Under the pieces are notes generated by a model that saw only the letters and a list, made by a program, of their open reading frames with translations, was not told the origin of the DNA and did not search any database. Made by a program: the position numbers and the translations under genes. Positions 26,591-35,124 of a stretch of 64,000 nt of DNA are shown piece by piece. The DNA comes from Streptomyces hydrogenans (GTDB lineage: Bacteria > Actinomycetota > Actinomycetes > Streptomycetales > Streptomycetaceae), in the NCBI RefSeq assembly GCF_014656075.1, contig NZ_BNBS01000012.1, positions 38,451-102,450 on the forward strand. The letters are read 5' to 3'. The number at the start of each line of letters is the position of its first letter. Position 1 is the first letter of the stretch.

Positions 26591-26610
26591 CGGATAACAG
26601 CAAATATCCG
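26591..26610. promoter_or_regulatory. Inverted repeat before the BCCT gene
   Basis: CGGATA (26591-26596) and TATCCG (26605-26610) form a 6-bp inverted repeat with an 8-nt A-rich centre, 16 nt before the transporter ATG and within the divergent spacer. A candidate operator or part of the promoter. Confidence 0.35.
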
Positions 26611-26626
26611 ACCATAGTGGGCGCAC

Positions 26627-28339
26627 ATGAGCACGGATATGAACGAGCGGACGTCTCCGGATCACGTACCGGAACGGCACAGCCCCGACGCGCAGGTCAT
26701 CGGGATCGGCATGGCCGCCGTCGTCGCGGTCGTCGGCTGGGCGGCGCTCGGCAAGGATTCCTTCGACAGCGCCTCGTCCTCGGCCCTCTCCTGGGTGCTG
26801 GACAACTTCGCGTGGCTGTTCGTGATCGCGGCCGACACGTTCCTGGTGCTGTGCGTGGTGCTCGCGCTGAGCCGCTTCGGCCGGATCCGGCTGGGGGCGG
26901 ACGACTCGGAGCCGGAGTTCACGAACCTGGCGTGGATCGCGATGATGTTCAGCGCCGGCATGGGCATCGGCCTGATGTTCTACGGCGTCGGCGAGCCGCT
27001 CCAGCACTTCCTGGACCCGCCGCCCGGCGGCGGCCCGGCGGGAACGGGCGCGGCGGCCCGGACGGCGATGGAGTACTCCTTCTTCCACTGGACGCTGACC
27101 CCCTGGGCGATCTACGGCATCGCCGGGCTGGCGCTGGCGTACGCGGGCTTCCGCAAGGGCCGCGGCAACCGGCTGAGCAGCGCCTTCGTGCCGCTCCTCG
27201 GGGAGCGCCGGGCCCGGTCCTGGCAGGGCAGGGCGATCGACCTGCTGGCGGTCTTCGCGACCGTCTTCGGCACGGCGACCAGCCTGGGCCTGGGCGCGCT
27301 CCAGGTGGCCGAGGGCCTGAACCTCACCCTGGGCGTCGAGGACTCGACGGCCACCGAGCTGATCATCATCGCCTCGCTGTCGGCGGCCTTCGTCCTGTCG
27401 GCCTTCTCCGGCCTGCACAAGGGCGTGAAGTGGCTGTCGACGCTGAACATCGTGCTCGCCGCGTGCCTGGCGCTCTTCGTCTTCCTGCTCGGACCGACCG
27501 TCTACGTCCTGGACACGATCCCGGCCTCGGTCGGCGGCTACCTCCACCAGCTGCTGCCGATGGCGAGCCGCACCGGCGCCTTCACCGACCGCGACTGGCT
27601 GGGCGCCTGGACGATCTTCTACTGGGCGTGGTGGCTGTCCTGGGCGCCGTTCGTCGGCACCTTCATCGCCCGGATCTCGCGCGGCCGGACCATCCGCGAG
27701 TTCCTGGTGGGCGTGCTGCTGGTGCCCTCCGGGGCGACCGTGGTCTGGTTCTGCGTGATGGGCGGCACGGCGATCCGGCTGGAGTCCACCGGCGAGGCCG
27801 ATCTGGCGACGGCGGTGGAGGACGGGGCGGAGGCGTCGCTCTTCGCGATGCTGGAGGCGCTGCCGCTCGGCACGCTGACCTCGGTCGTGGCGATGCTCCT
27901 GGTGATGACGTACTTCGTCACCAGCGCCGACTCGGCCTCCCTCGTCATGGGCTCGCTGACCAGCCGGGGCTCGCTGAACCCGCCGACCTGGCTGGTGGTG
28001 ACCTGGGGCGTGCTGATGGCGGCCGTCGCGGCGGTGCTGCTGGTCGCGGGCGGCCTGAACTCCCTCCAGACGGCGACGATCCTGGTGGCCCTGCCGTTCG
28101 TCGTGGTGATGCTGGTGCTGTGCTGGGCGCTGGTGAAGGAGCTGCGGGAGGACCCGGGCGCGGGCCCCGCCCGGCACCACGCGCTGCACGGGATGCGGGA
28201 CGCGGTGCGGGCCCTGGTCGGCGAGGCGATGACCGAGCAGAGCGGCGGCCGCCACCACCGGCTGCACCGCGCGGCCCGCTCCCGCGCGGACGGGGAGAGC
28301 GGTCCGACCGACCCGCCGCGGGAAGGCGGGGGCGCCTGA
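26627..28339 (+). CDS. BCCT-family betaine/choline-type transporter
   Basis: A 570-residue secondary transporter of the betaine/carnitine/choline family with about 12 membrane helices. Signatures are FSAGMGIGLMFYGVGEPLQHF and the Trp-rich segment FYWAWWLSWAPFVGTFIARI in helix 8. The C-terminal ~60 residues are charged and His-rich; C-terminal tails act as osmosensors in BetP-like proteins, so osmotic regulation is possible. Likely role: uptake of glycine betaine or choline for osmoprotection. ATG at 26627. Confidence 0.93.
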   Translation: MSTDMNERTSPDHVPERHSPDAQVIGIGMAAVVAVVGWAALGKDSFDSASSSALSWVLDNFAWLFVIAADTFLVLCVVLALSRFGRIRLGADDSEPEFTNLAWIAMMFSAGMGIGLMFYGVGEPLQHFLDPPPGGGPAGTGAAARTAMEYSFFHWTLTPWAIYGIAGLALAYAGFRKGRGNRLSSAFVPLLGERRARSWQGRAIDLLAVFATVFGTATSLGLGALQVAEGLNLTLGVEDSTATELIIIASLSAAFVLSAFSGLHKGVKWLSTLNIVLAACLALFVFLLGPTVYVLDTIPASVGGYLHQLLPMASRTGAFTDRDWLGAWTIFYWAWWLSWAPFVGTFIARISRGRTIREFLVGVLLVPSGATVVWFCVMGGTAIRLESTGEADLATAVEDGAEASLFAMLEALPLGTLTSVVAMLLVMTYFVTSADSASLVMGSLTSRGSLNPPTWLVVTWGVLMAAVAAVLLVAGGLNSLQTATILVALPFVVVMLVLCWALVKELREDPGAGPARHHALHGMRDAVRALVGEAMTEQSGGRHHRLHRAARSRADGESGPTDPPREGGGA

Positions 28340-28391
28340 CCGACGCGGGACGACGGGGGCGCCCGGCCCGGCTCCCGGTGGCGGGGACCGG

Positions 28392-28411
28392 GGCCCCGAG
28401 TGGTCGGGGCC
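28392..28411 (+). terminator. Hairpin after the BCCT gene
   Basis: GGCCCCGA (28392-28399) pairs with TCGGGGCC (28404-28411), 4-nt loop, 52 nt after the stop. The whole spacer 28340-28484 is extremely G/C-rich. Confidence 0.5.
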
Positions 28412-28484
28412 GGGGGGCGAACGGCTCCGGGCGGCCGGGACCCCGGAGCGACCCGCGCGGCCCCGGGCGGCCGGGGCCGGTCGC

Positions 28485-28490
28485 TACGCT
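28485..28490 (+). promoter_or_regulatory. Leaderless -10 box for the Nudix gene
   Basis: TACGCT ends 6 nt before the GTG at 28497, which has no ribosome site. Confidence 0.5.
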
Positions 28491-28496
28491 GACGCT

Positions 28497-28988
28497 GTGA
28501 CCCTCACCGATTACGCCACGTACATCGCCGGCCTCCCCCGCGTCCTGGCCGCGGCCGCCGCGCTCTTCCGGGACCCCTCGGGCCGGATCCTGGTCGTGGA
28601 GCCGAACTACCGCGAGGGCTGGACGCTGCCCGGCGGGACGGTCGAGTCCGACACCGGCGAGACGCCCCGGCAGGCGGCCCGCCGGGAGACCGCCGAGGAG
28701 ATCGGCCTGGACCTGCCGCTGGGCCCGCTGCTCGCGGTGGACTGGGCGCAGAGCACGACCCGGCCGCCGATCGTGGCGTACCTCTACGACGGCGGGGTGC
28801 TGCCCGAGGAGCGGTTCGCGGAGATCCGGCTCCAGGAGGAGGAGCTGGTCTCCTGGAAGCTGATCGAGCCGTCGGAGGTCATGGCGCACCTCCTGGGCGG
28901 TACGGGCCCCCGGGTGCTCGCCGCGCTGGACGCGCTGGCCGGCGGGAACGGCCCGGCGGAGCTGGAGAACGGCCTGCCCGTCGCCTGA
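28497..28988 (+). CDS. Nudix hydrolase
   Basis: A 163-residue Nudix-fold pyrophosphohydrolase. The Nudix box is GGTVESDTGETPRQAARRE followed by TAEEIGL; the catalytic REUxEExGU part is complete, but the loop between GG and GE is two residues longer than the consensus. Substrate (a nucleoside diphosphate derivative) unknown. GTG start, apparently leaderless; convergent with the VapB-like gene. Confidence 0.88.
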   Translation: MTLTDYATYIAGLPRVLAAAAALFRDPSGRILVVEPNYREGWTLPGGTVESDTGETPRQAARRETAEEIGLDLPLGPLLAVDWAQSTTRPPIVAYLYDGGVLPEERFAEIRLQEEELVSWKLIEPSEVMAHLLGGTGPRVLAALDALAGGNGPAELENGLPVA

Positions 28989-29006
28989 CCGCCCGGCGGG
29001 GGTCAG
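28985..29006. terminator. Convergent hairpin spanning both stop codons
   Basis: CTGACC (28985-28990) pairs with GGTCAG (29001-29006) with further G:C pairs inside. It contains the stop codons of both the Nudix gene and the opposing VapB-like gene. Confidence 0.5.
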
Positions 29007-29206
29007 CCCTGGGGCGGCTCCGGCGGCAGCACCGCGCCGGTGCGGTTCGCCTCGTCGCGGGTGGCGGTGCGGGCCTCCGTGCGGTGGCCGCGCGCGATGT
29101 AGTCGCGGACGACGGCCTCCACGGCGTCCTGCGGGCTGCCGACGCCCGCCAGGACCATGACTTCCACGACGAGTTCGGCGTCGAGCGCGATGTTCACCTT
29201 GGCCAT
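29003..29206 (-). CDS. VapB-like antitoxin, orphan
   Basis: A 67-residue protein starting MAKVNIALDAELVVEVMVLAG, the ribbon-helix-helix opening of VapB/DUF2191 antitoxins; the second half (RTEARTATRDEANRTG) is basic and probably disordered until bound. No PIN-domain toxin lies on either side (Nudix hydrolase and sirtuin), so it is either an orphan DNA-binding protein or works with a distant toxin. ATG with a leaderless promoter. Confidence 0.65.
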   Translation of the reverse strand: MAKVNIALDAELVVEVMVLAGVGSPQDAVEAVVRDYIARGHRTEARTATRDEANRTGAVLPPEPPQG

Positions 29207-29213
29207 GAGCGCG

Positions 29214-29219
29214 AACCTA
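29214..29219 (-). promoter_or_regulatory. Leaderless -10 box for the VapB-like gene
   Basis: TAGGTT on the minus strand ends 7 nt before the ATG at 29206. Confidence 0.45.
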
Positions 29220-29259
29220 GCACCGGGAAACCCGCTCGCGGGAGCGGATCCGGGATGCC

Positions 29260-29265
29260 TACGCT
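29260..29265 (+). promoter_or_regulatory. Leaderless -10 box for the sirtuin gene
   Basis: TACGCT ends 6 nt before the ATG at 29272; no ribosome site precedes that start. Confidence 0.5.
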
Positions 29266-29271
29266 CCCGCC

Positions 29272-29988
29272 ATGACGATGGTCGCGATCCTCTCCGGTGC
29301 CGGTATCTCCACGGACTCGGGCATCCCGGACTACCGGGGCCCGAACGGACTGTGGCGCCGGGACCCGGAGGCCGAACAGCTGGTCACCTACGGGCCGTAC
29401 ATGGCGGACCCGGACGTCCGCCGCCGCTCCTGGCTGATGCGGCGGGACGCCCCGGTGCTGACGGCCGAACCGAACGCGGCGCACCGCGCGATCGCGGCGT
29501 ACGAGCGGAGCGGACGCGCGCTGCGGGTGATCACGCAGAACGTGGACGGGCTGCACCAGGCGGCCGGCGTGCCGGAGCGGAAGGTCTTCGAACTCCACGG
29601 CACCGCACGGTCGGTGGAGTGCACGGCGTGCCGGGTCCGGTCCCCGATGGCGGAGACCCTGGAGCGGCTGGAGGCCGGTGACCCGGACCCGGCGTGCCGG
29701 GACTGCGGCGGGATCCTCAAGCCGGCGACCGTCATGTTCGGGCAGCGGCTCGACCCGGTGGTGCTGGGCGACGCGATGTCGGTGGCGAAGGCGGCCGAGG
29801 TGTTCGTCGCGGTCGGTACCAGCCTCCAGGTGCAGCCCGCCGCCTCACTGGCCGGGATCGCGGCCGAGCACGGGGCCCGGCTGGTCATCGTGAACGCCGA
29901 GCCCACCCCGTACGACCCGCTGGCCGCCGAGGTCCTGCGCGAGCCGATCGGCACGGCCCTGCCCGCGCTCCTGGACCGGCTCGGCTAG
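29272..29988 (+). CDS. NAD-dependent protein deacylase (sirtuin)
   Basis: A Sir2-family deacylase of 238 residues. NAD-binding GAGIS and the IPDYRGPNGLW loop open the protein, TQNVDGLH carries the NAD pocket, and ELHG the catalytic His. Two zinc Cys pairs (CTAC, CRDC) follow, then VGTSLQVQPA and VNAEPTPYDP. Removes acetyl or other acyl groups from protein lysines, using NAD. Its 3' end overlaps the convergent ogt gene by 4 bp. Confidence 0.93.
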   Translation: MTMVAILSGAGISTDSGIPDYRGPNGLWRRDPEAEQLVTYGPYMADPDVRRRSWLMRRDAPVLTAEPNAAHRAIAAYERSGRALRVITQNVDGLHQAAGVPERKVFELHGTARSVECTACRVRSPMAETLERLEAGDPDPACRDCGGILKPATVMFGQRLDPVVLGDAMSVAKAAEVFVAVGTSLQVQPAASLAGIAAEHGARLVIVNAEPTPYDPLAAEVLREPIGTALPALLDRLG

Positions 29989-30506
29989 AAGAGCGCGTCG
30001 GGGAGCCCGGCGCCGCCGGCCTCGAAGGCGAGCAGGCGCTGCTTGCGGTCGAGGCCGCCGCCGTAGCCGGTGAGGCTGCCGCCGGACCCGATGACGCGGT
30101 GGCAGGGGACGATGACGCCGACCGGGTTCTTGCCGTTGGCCAGGCCGACCGCGCGGGAGGCGCCGGGACTGCCGAGGGCCTCGGCGAGTTCGCCGTACGT
30201 GCGCGTCTCCCCGTACGGGATCAGCCGGAGCTGCTCCCAGACGCGCAGCTGGAACGGCGTGCCCTCCAGGTGGAGCGGCAGGTCGAAGTCGGTGAGCTCG
30301 CCCGCGAAGTAGGCGTCGAGCTGGCGGACCGCCTCGCCGAAGGGGCGGGGGTCGCGGTCGCCGAAGGTCTCCTCCGGCGGGCGGTGGCGCTGGCCGGTCA
30401 TGTGGAGGCGGCTGAGGACGCCGTCGACGGCCACCAGGGTCAGCGGCTCGTAGGGGCTGTCCACGACCGTGTGCACGACCGTGCGGGGCGTGGTGGTGCG
30501 GGGCAT
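29985..30506 (-). CDS. ogt: Methylated-DNA-protein-cysteine methyltransferase
   Basis: A 173-residue suicide DNA repair protein that removes methyl groups from O6-methylguanine. The acceptor Cys is in the canonical PCHRVIGSGG, with the helix-turn-helix YGELAEALGSPGASRAVG before it. It starts 12 nt downstream of the AdaA-AlkA fusion gene, forming an adaptive-response pair. Confidence 0.95.
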   Translation of the reverse strand: MPRTTTPRTVVHTVVDSPYEPLTLVAVDGVLSRLHMTGQRHRPPEETFGDRDPRPFGEAVRQLDAYFAGELTDFDLPLHLEGTPFQLRVWEQLRLIPYGETRTYGELAEALGSPGASRAVGLANGKNPVGVIVPCHRVIGSGGSLTGYGGGLDRKQRLLAFEAGGAGLPDALF

Positions 30507-30518
30507 GGCGGAACGTCC

Positions 30519-31988
30519 TTACGCGGGGAGGTGGTTGATCGGGTGGTTGTCGGTCGCCCACAGGTACTGGACGGCGTAGGCCCGCCAGGGCGCCCAGGGG
30601 GCGGAGCGGGCGGTGAGCGCGGCGGGGGCGCCGGGCAGGCCCAGCCCCTCGGCGGCGCGGCGGACGCCGAGGTCGCCGGGGAGGAAGGCGTCGGGGTCGC
30701 CGAGCGCGCGCATGGCGATGACCTCGGTGGTCCAGGGGCCGAAGCCGGGCAGCGCGAGGAGCCGGGCGCGGGTCTCCGCGCGGTCGGTGTCGGGGCCGAG
30801 GGCGAGACCGCCGTCGGCGAGGGCCCGGACGAGGGTGAGCAGGGTGGTGCGACGGCTCCGGGGCAGCGCCAGGGTCTCGGGGTCGAGTCCGGCGAGCGCC
30901 TCCGGGGTGGGGAAGAGGTGGGTCAGGCCTCCCTCGGGGTCCTCGACGGGCACGCCGTGGGCGGTGACGAGGCGGGCCGCGTGGGTGCGGGCGGCGGCGG
31001 TGGAGACCTGCTGGCCGAGGACGGCCCGGACGGCGAACTCGGCGGGGTCGACGGTGCCGGGGACGCGCCGGCCCGGCGCCTTGTCGACCAGCGGGGCGAG
31101 CAGCGGGTCGTCGCGCAGCCGGTCGTCGACGGCGACGGGGTCGGCGTCGAGGTCGAGGAGGCGGCGGCAGCGGCTGATGGCGTGGGTGAGGTCGCGCGGG
31201 TCGGTGAGGGAGAGCCGGCAGGCGATGTGGTCGGGGCGCGGGGCGAGGGCGACGATCCCGTGTCCGTACGGGAGGGCGAGGGTGCGGCGGTAGGCGCCGT
31301 CGCGCCACTCCTCGACGCCGGGGACGGCGGTGGCGGCGAGGTGGCCGAAGAGGTTGGACGGTTCGAGCGGGGCGCGGAAGGGCAGCCGCAGCGCGATCAC
31401 GCCGGGGGTGTGCGGGGCGGCGGGCCGGGCGGCCCGGGCGCGCAGTTCGCCGGGGGTGAGGGCGAAGACCTGGCGGACGGTGTCGTTGAAGGAGCGGATC
31501 GAGGAGAAGCCGGCGGCGAAGGCGATCTCGCCGAAGGGCAGCGCGGTGGTCTCGACGAGGACGCGGGCGGTCTGGGCGCGCTGGGCGCGGGCCAGGGCGA
31601 GCGGGCCCGCGCCCAGCTCGGCGAGGAGCTGGCGCTCGACCTGCCGGGTGGACCAGCCGAGCCGGCGGGCGAGCCCGGGGACGCCCTCGCGGTCGACGAC
31701 CCCGTCCTGGATCAGCCGCACCGCGCGGGCGACGGCGTCGGCCCGTACGTTCCACTCCGGGGAGCCGGGGCTGGTGTCGGGGCGGCACCGCTTGCAGGCC
31801 CGGAAACCGGCCCGCTGGCAGGCGGCGGCGCTGGGGTGGAACTCCATGTTCTCGGGCTTCGGCGGGACGGCCGGGCAGCTCGGCCGGCAGTAGATCCGGG
31901 TGGTGCGGACGGCGGTGAAGAAGACGCCGTCGAAGCGGGCGTCCTTGGACTGGACGGCCCGCACACAGCGCTCGGTCTCGGTGTGCAT
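30519..31988 (-). CDS. AdaA-AlkA fusion: regulator and 3-methyladenine DNA glycosylase
   Basis: A 489-residue three-part protein. Residues 1-80 form the Ada zinc domain (CRPSCPA and CKRCRP supply the four Cys, one the methyl-phosphotriester acceptor). An AraC-type DNA-binding domain follows (residues ~85-180; FGEIAFAAGFSSIRSFND). Residues ~190-489 form an AlkA glycosylase with the helix-hairpin-helix LPGFGPWTTEVIAMRALGDPDAF and its catalytic Asp. It senses methylation damage, activates its own operon and excises alkylated bases. ATG at 31988. Confidence 0.92.
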   Translation of the reverse strand: MHTETERCVRAVQSKDARFDGVFFTAVRTTRIYCRPSCPAVPPKPENMEFHPSAAACQRAGFRACKRCRPDTSPGSPEWNVRADAVARAVRLIQDGVVDREGVPGLARRLGWSTRQVERQLLAELGAGPLALARAQRAQTARVLVETTALPFGEIAFAAGFSSIRSFNDTVRQVFALTPGELRARAARPAAPHTPGVIALRLPFRAPLEPSNLFGHLAATAVPGVEEWRDGAYRRTLALPYGHGIVALAPRPDHIACRLSLTDPRDLTHAISRCRRLLDLDADPVAVDDRLRDDPLLAPLVDKAPGRRVPGTVDPAEFAVRAVLGQQVSTAAARTHAARLVTAHGVPVEDPEGGLTHLFPTPEALAGLDPETLALPRSRRTTLLTLVRALADGGLALGPDTDRAETRARLLALPGFGPWTTEVIAMRALGDPDAFLPGDLGVRRAAEGLGLPGAPAALTARSAPWAPWRAYAVQYLWATDNHPINHLPA

Positions 31989-32056
31989 GGCTCCAGGATC
32001 GGGGATGCGCGGACACCGGGCTGGCAGGAAAACGACATGGACGTCCGGGCGGCCGC

Positions 32057-32833
32057 TCAGTCCACGGGCACGGTCCGGAAATGGGTGGTGAGCCGGCCGG
32101 TGTCGTCGAGGACGTGGAAGGCGACCCCGGGCGGGGTGTCCAGGTGGACGTGCGGGCTGTCGGGGCCCGGGTGCTCCCAGGGCAGCCGCAGGGTGGAGAC
32201 GGTGCCGGGGGCGACGAGCAGGGGCAGGCCGGCGAAGGTGGTGGCGGCGGCGGTGTGGGCGTGCCCGGCGAGGAAGGCGGTGAGGTGCGGGTGGCGGGCG
32301 GCGAGCGCGGCGAGCCGGTCCTCCCCGTACTGCCGGATCTCGTCGACGTACGGGGTGTGCAGCGGCACCGGCGGGTGGTGGAAGGCGACGAGGACGGGCG
32401 TGTCGCGCGGGGTGTCGGTGAGGACCCGGTCCAGCCGCTCCAGGGTCCCGTCCTCCAGGTGTCCGTCGTCCTTGCCGGGGATCGAGGAGTCGCAGACGGC
32501 GAGGACGAAGCCGTCGCCGCGCAGCACCTGGTCGACGGGGGCGGTCGGGGCCGGGTCGCCGTCCTCGCGGAGCAGCGGCCCGAGCCCGGCCCGGAAGGCG
32601 GCGCGGTCGTCGTGGTTGCCGGGGCAGACGACCAGCGGGTGGCGGCCGGTGAGGAGTTCCCGGGCGCGGTCGTACTCGGCGGTGGCGCCGTGGTCGGCGA
32701 CGTCCCCGGAGACCAGGACGGCCGCCAGGTCGTACGGCAGCTCCTCCAGGTGGCGCAGGACGGCGCGGGTGCGCGCGGTGGCGCGCTCCCCCGCGTCGAT
32801 GTGGATGTCGCTGACGTGGGCGATGACGATCAC
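32057..32833 (-). CDS. Calcineurin-like metallophosphoesterase (CpdA type)
   Basis: A 258-residue dinuclear metal phosphoesterase. All metal-binding blocks are present: VSDIHID, SGDVADHG, PGNHDD, FHHPP and GHAHT. Closest to bacterial 3',5'-cyclic nucleotide phosphodiesterases (CpdA/Rv0805-like), so cAMP hydrolysis is the best guess, although these enzymes are promiscuous. Monocistronic by spacing. Confidence 0.9.
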   Translation of the reverse strand: MIVIAHVSDIHIDAGERATARTRAVLRHLEELPYDLAAVLVSGDVADHGATAEYDRARELLTGRHPLVVCPGNHDDRAAFRAGLGPLLREDGDPAPTAPVDQVLRGDGFVLAVCDSSIPGKDDGHLEDGTLERLDRVLTDTPRDTPVLVAFHHPPVPLHTPYVDEIRQYGEDRLAALAARHPHLTAFLAGHAHTAAATTFAGLPLLVAPGTVSTLRLPWEHPGPDSPHVHLDTPPGVAFHVLDDTGRLTTHFRTVPVD

Positions 32834-32853
32834 GCGAGGGCCTCCGGCGGTCG

Positions 32854-32873
32854 GGGTGGACGGTGGTCCACCC
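32854..32873 (-). terminator. Possible hairpin terminator
   Basis: GGGTGGAC (32854-32861) pairs with GTCCACCC (32866-32873), 4-nt loop, 66 nt beyond the end of the YciO-type gene and 21 nt before the phosphoesterase start; it could instead be an operator of the latter. Confidence 0.4.
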
Positions 32874-32938
32874 GGCCGACCGTACGGCGGCCCGGGGCGG
32901 GGGCGTAAGGTCCACCGTCCGCGCGGTGGCCCCTTCGG

Positions 32939-33559
32939 TCACTCGAAGCGGGTGGGGTCCCCGGCCCCGACGCGGATGATCTCGGGGTCGCCGCTGGAGA
33001 AGTCGACGACGGTGGTGGGGACGGTGCCGCAGTCGCCGGAGTCGAGGACCGCGTCGACCTGGTGGTCGAGCCGCTCCTTGATCTCCCAGCCCTGGGTCAG
33101 CGGTTCCTCCTCGTCGGGCAGCAGGAGGGTGCTGGAGAGCAGGGGTTCGCCGAGCGAGGCGAGCAGCGCCTGGGTGACGACGTGGTCGGGGATGCGGACG
33201 CCGACGGTCTTCTTCTTGGGGTGGAGCAGCTGCCGGGGCACCTCCTTGGTGCCGGGCAGGATGAAGGTGTAGGCGCCGGGGACGGCGGACTTGACGGCGC
33301 GGAAGACCCGGTTGTCGATGTGCACGAGCTGGCCGAGCTGGGCGAAGTCCGCGCACATCAGGGTGAAGTGGTGCCGGTCGTCGAGGCGGCGGATCTCCCG
33401 GATGCGGGTGAGGCCGTCGTGGTTGCCGATCCGACTGCCCAGCGCGTAGCAGGAGTCGGTGGGGTAGGCGATGAGCCCGCCCTTGCGGATCGAGTCGGCC
33501 ACGCCGTCGATGATGCGCGGCTGGGGGTTCTCGGGGTGCACGTCGATGTACTTGGCCAT
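32939..33559 (-). CDS. L-threonylcarbamoyladenylate synthase-like protein (YciO/YrdC/Sua5)
   Basis: A 206-residue YrdC-fold protein with the ATP/threonine-binding start GGLIAYPTDSCYALG, the SIRKG element before it, and the KxR-type strand KKKTVGVRIPDH. It is closer to the YciO branch than to the housekeeping TsaC, so its role in tRNA t6A synthesis is not certain. The start is leaderless. Confidence 0.85.
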   Translation of the reverse strand: MAKYIDVHPENPQPRIIDGVADSIRKGGLIAYPTDSCYALGSRIGNHDGLTRIREIRRLDDRHHFTLMCADFAQLGQLVHIDNRVFRAVKSAVPGAYTFILPGTKEVPRQLLHPKKKTVGVRIPDHVVTQALLASLGEPLLSSTLLLPDEEEPLTQGWEIKERLDHQVDAVLDSGDCGTVPTTVVDFSSGDPEIIRVGAGDPTRFE

Positions 33560-33565
33560 GGGCCG

Positions 33566-33571
33566 AGTCTA
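33566..33571 (-). promoter_or_regulatory. Leaderless -10 box for the YciO-type gene
   Basis: TAGACT on the minus strand ends 6 nt before the ATG at 33559; it overlaps the end of the upstream oxidoreductase gene. Confidence 0.45.
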
Positions 33572-35002
33572 GGTTCCCCGGGCGTCCAGGTTTCTGAGGT
33601 GGCGCCAGACGTCCTTGGCCGCGTTGTGCCCCGACATGCCGTGGACTCCGGGTCCCGGCGGGGTGGCGGAGGAGCAGAGGAAGACCGCCGGGTGGGGGGT
33701 GCGGTACGGCCACGGGGAGAGGGTGGGGCGGAGCAGCAGCTGGAGGCCGCCGGCCGCGCCGCAGGCGATGTCGCCGCCGATGTAGTTGGCGTTGCGCGCG
33801 GCGAGTTCGGGCGGTCCGGCGGTGGCCCGGGCGAGGATCCGGTCGCGGAAGCCGGGGGCGAAGCGCTCGATCTGCCGCTCGACGGCGTCGGTGAGGTCGC
33901 CGCGCCAGCCGTTGGGCACGTGCCCGTAGGCCCAGAAGACGTGCTTGCCCTCGGGGGCGCGGCCGGGGTCGACGAGGGTGGGCTGGGAGGTGATGAGGAA
34001 CGGCGTGTCGGGGGCGGTGCCGGAGGACGCCTGGCGCAGCGCGGTGTCGATCTCGCGGGTGGTGGGGCCGACCTGGACGGTGCCGGCCCTGCGGGCGGCC
34101 TCGGCGGTCCACGGCACGGGTCCGTCGAGGGCGTAGTCGAGCTTGAAGGCGGCGGCGCCGTACCGGTAGTGGGCGTAGTGGTGGGCGCCGAAGCCGGTGA
34201 TGCGGGCCAGGGCGGTCGGCGAGGTGTCGAAGAGGTAGGCGCGGGCGGGCGGCAGGTCGTCGAGGCGCTTGACCTCGAAGCCGGTGTGGACGGTGCCGCC
34301 GAGTTCGGTGAGGTACGCGGTGAGGGCGTCCGGGATGGCCTGGGAGCCGCCCCGGGGCACGGGCCAGCCGCCGGCGTGCGCGGCGAGCGCGAAGACGAGG
34401 CCGACGGCGGAGGTGGCGAAGCCGTCGAGGGGGGCCATGACGTGCGCGACCATGCCGGCGAAGAGGGCGCGGGCCTTCTCGTCGCGGAAGCGGCGCAGCA
34501 GCCAGGTGGAGGGCCGGAGGCCGAGGAGGCCGAAGCGGGCGAGGGTGACCGGGTCGCGGGGCAGCGCGGTGAGCGGCAGCTGCATGAAGTCCCGGGCGAG
34601 GGCGTCCCACTTGCCGAGGAAGGGGGTGACGAGCCGGCGGTAGGCGCCGGCGTCGCGCGGGCCGAGGGAGGCGGCGGTCTCGGCGACGGAGCGGGAGAGG
34701 ACGGCGGCGGTGCCGTCGTCCCAGGGGTGGGCCATGGGCAGCTCGGGGTGGAGCCACTCCAGGCCGTACCGGTCGAGCGGCATGGTCGCGAAGACGGGCG
34801 AGCCGGCGCCCAGCGGGTGGACGGCGGAGCAGGGGTCGTGGCGGAAGCCGGGGAGGGTCAGCTCCTCGGTACGGGCTCCGCCGCCGACGGTCTCCTTGGC
34901 CTCGAAGACGGCCACGGAGTGTCCGCGCCGGGCCAGCTCCACGGCGGCGGTCAGTCCGTTGGGCCCCGCCCCCACCACGACGGCATCGAGCAGCGACGTC
35001 AC
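33569..35002 (-). CDS. Phytoene desaturase-like FAD-dependent oxidoreductase
   Basis: A 477-residue amine-oxidase/phytoene-dehydrogenase-like flavoprotein. The dinucleotide loop [20 protein letters not shown] lies at the N-terminus, followed by the FAD ribose region [20 protein letters not shown]. The C-terminal flavin site is [14 protein letters not shown]. It matches the widespread NAD(P)/FAD-dependent COG1233 group, whose actinobacterial members mostly have no known substrate; no other carotenoid gene is near. GTG start at 35002 with GAGGAG 8 nt upstream. Confidence 0.82.
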   Translation of the reverse strand: MTSLLDAVVVGAGPNGLTAAVELARRGHSVAVFEAKETVGGGARTEELTLPGFRHDPCSAVHPLGAGSPVFATMPLDRYGLEWLHPELPMAHPWDDGTAAVLSRSVAETAASLGPRDAGAYRRLVTPFLGKWDALARDFMQLPLTALPRDPVTLARFGLLGLRPSTWLLRRFRDEKARALFAGMVAHVMAPLDGFATSAVGLVFALAAHAGGWPVPRGGSQAIPDALTAYLTELGGTVHTGFEVKRLDDLPPARAYLFDTSPTALARITGFGAHHYAHYRYGAAAFKLDYALDGPVPWTAEAARRAGTVQVGPTTREIDTALRQASSGTAPDTPFLITSQPTLVDPGRAPEGKHVFWAYGHVPNGWRGDLTDAVERQIERFAPGFRDRILARATAGPPELAARNANYIGGDIACGAAGGLQLLLRPTLSPWPYRTPHPAVFLCSSATPPGPGVHGMSGHNAAKDVWRHLRNLDARGT

Positions 35003-35124
35003 CTCGGACTCCTCACGTCGGCCGGCGGTTCGCCGGGCCCCAGGATAGGCCCGGACCCGCCCGCGCGGGCGCCGCACCCGGTCCGGGGCCGGTTCCGCGG
35101 CGGGCGGGGCGTGGTGAGCACGCG

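Noticed and set aside
28989..29271. A complete VapBC toxin-antitoxin pair
   Set aside because: No PIN-domain frame exists on either strand beside the VapB-like gene.
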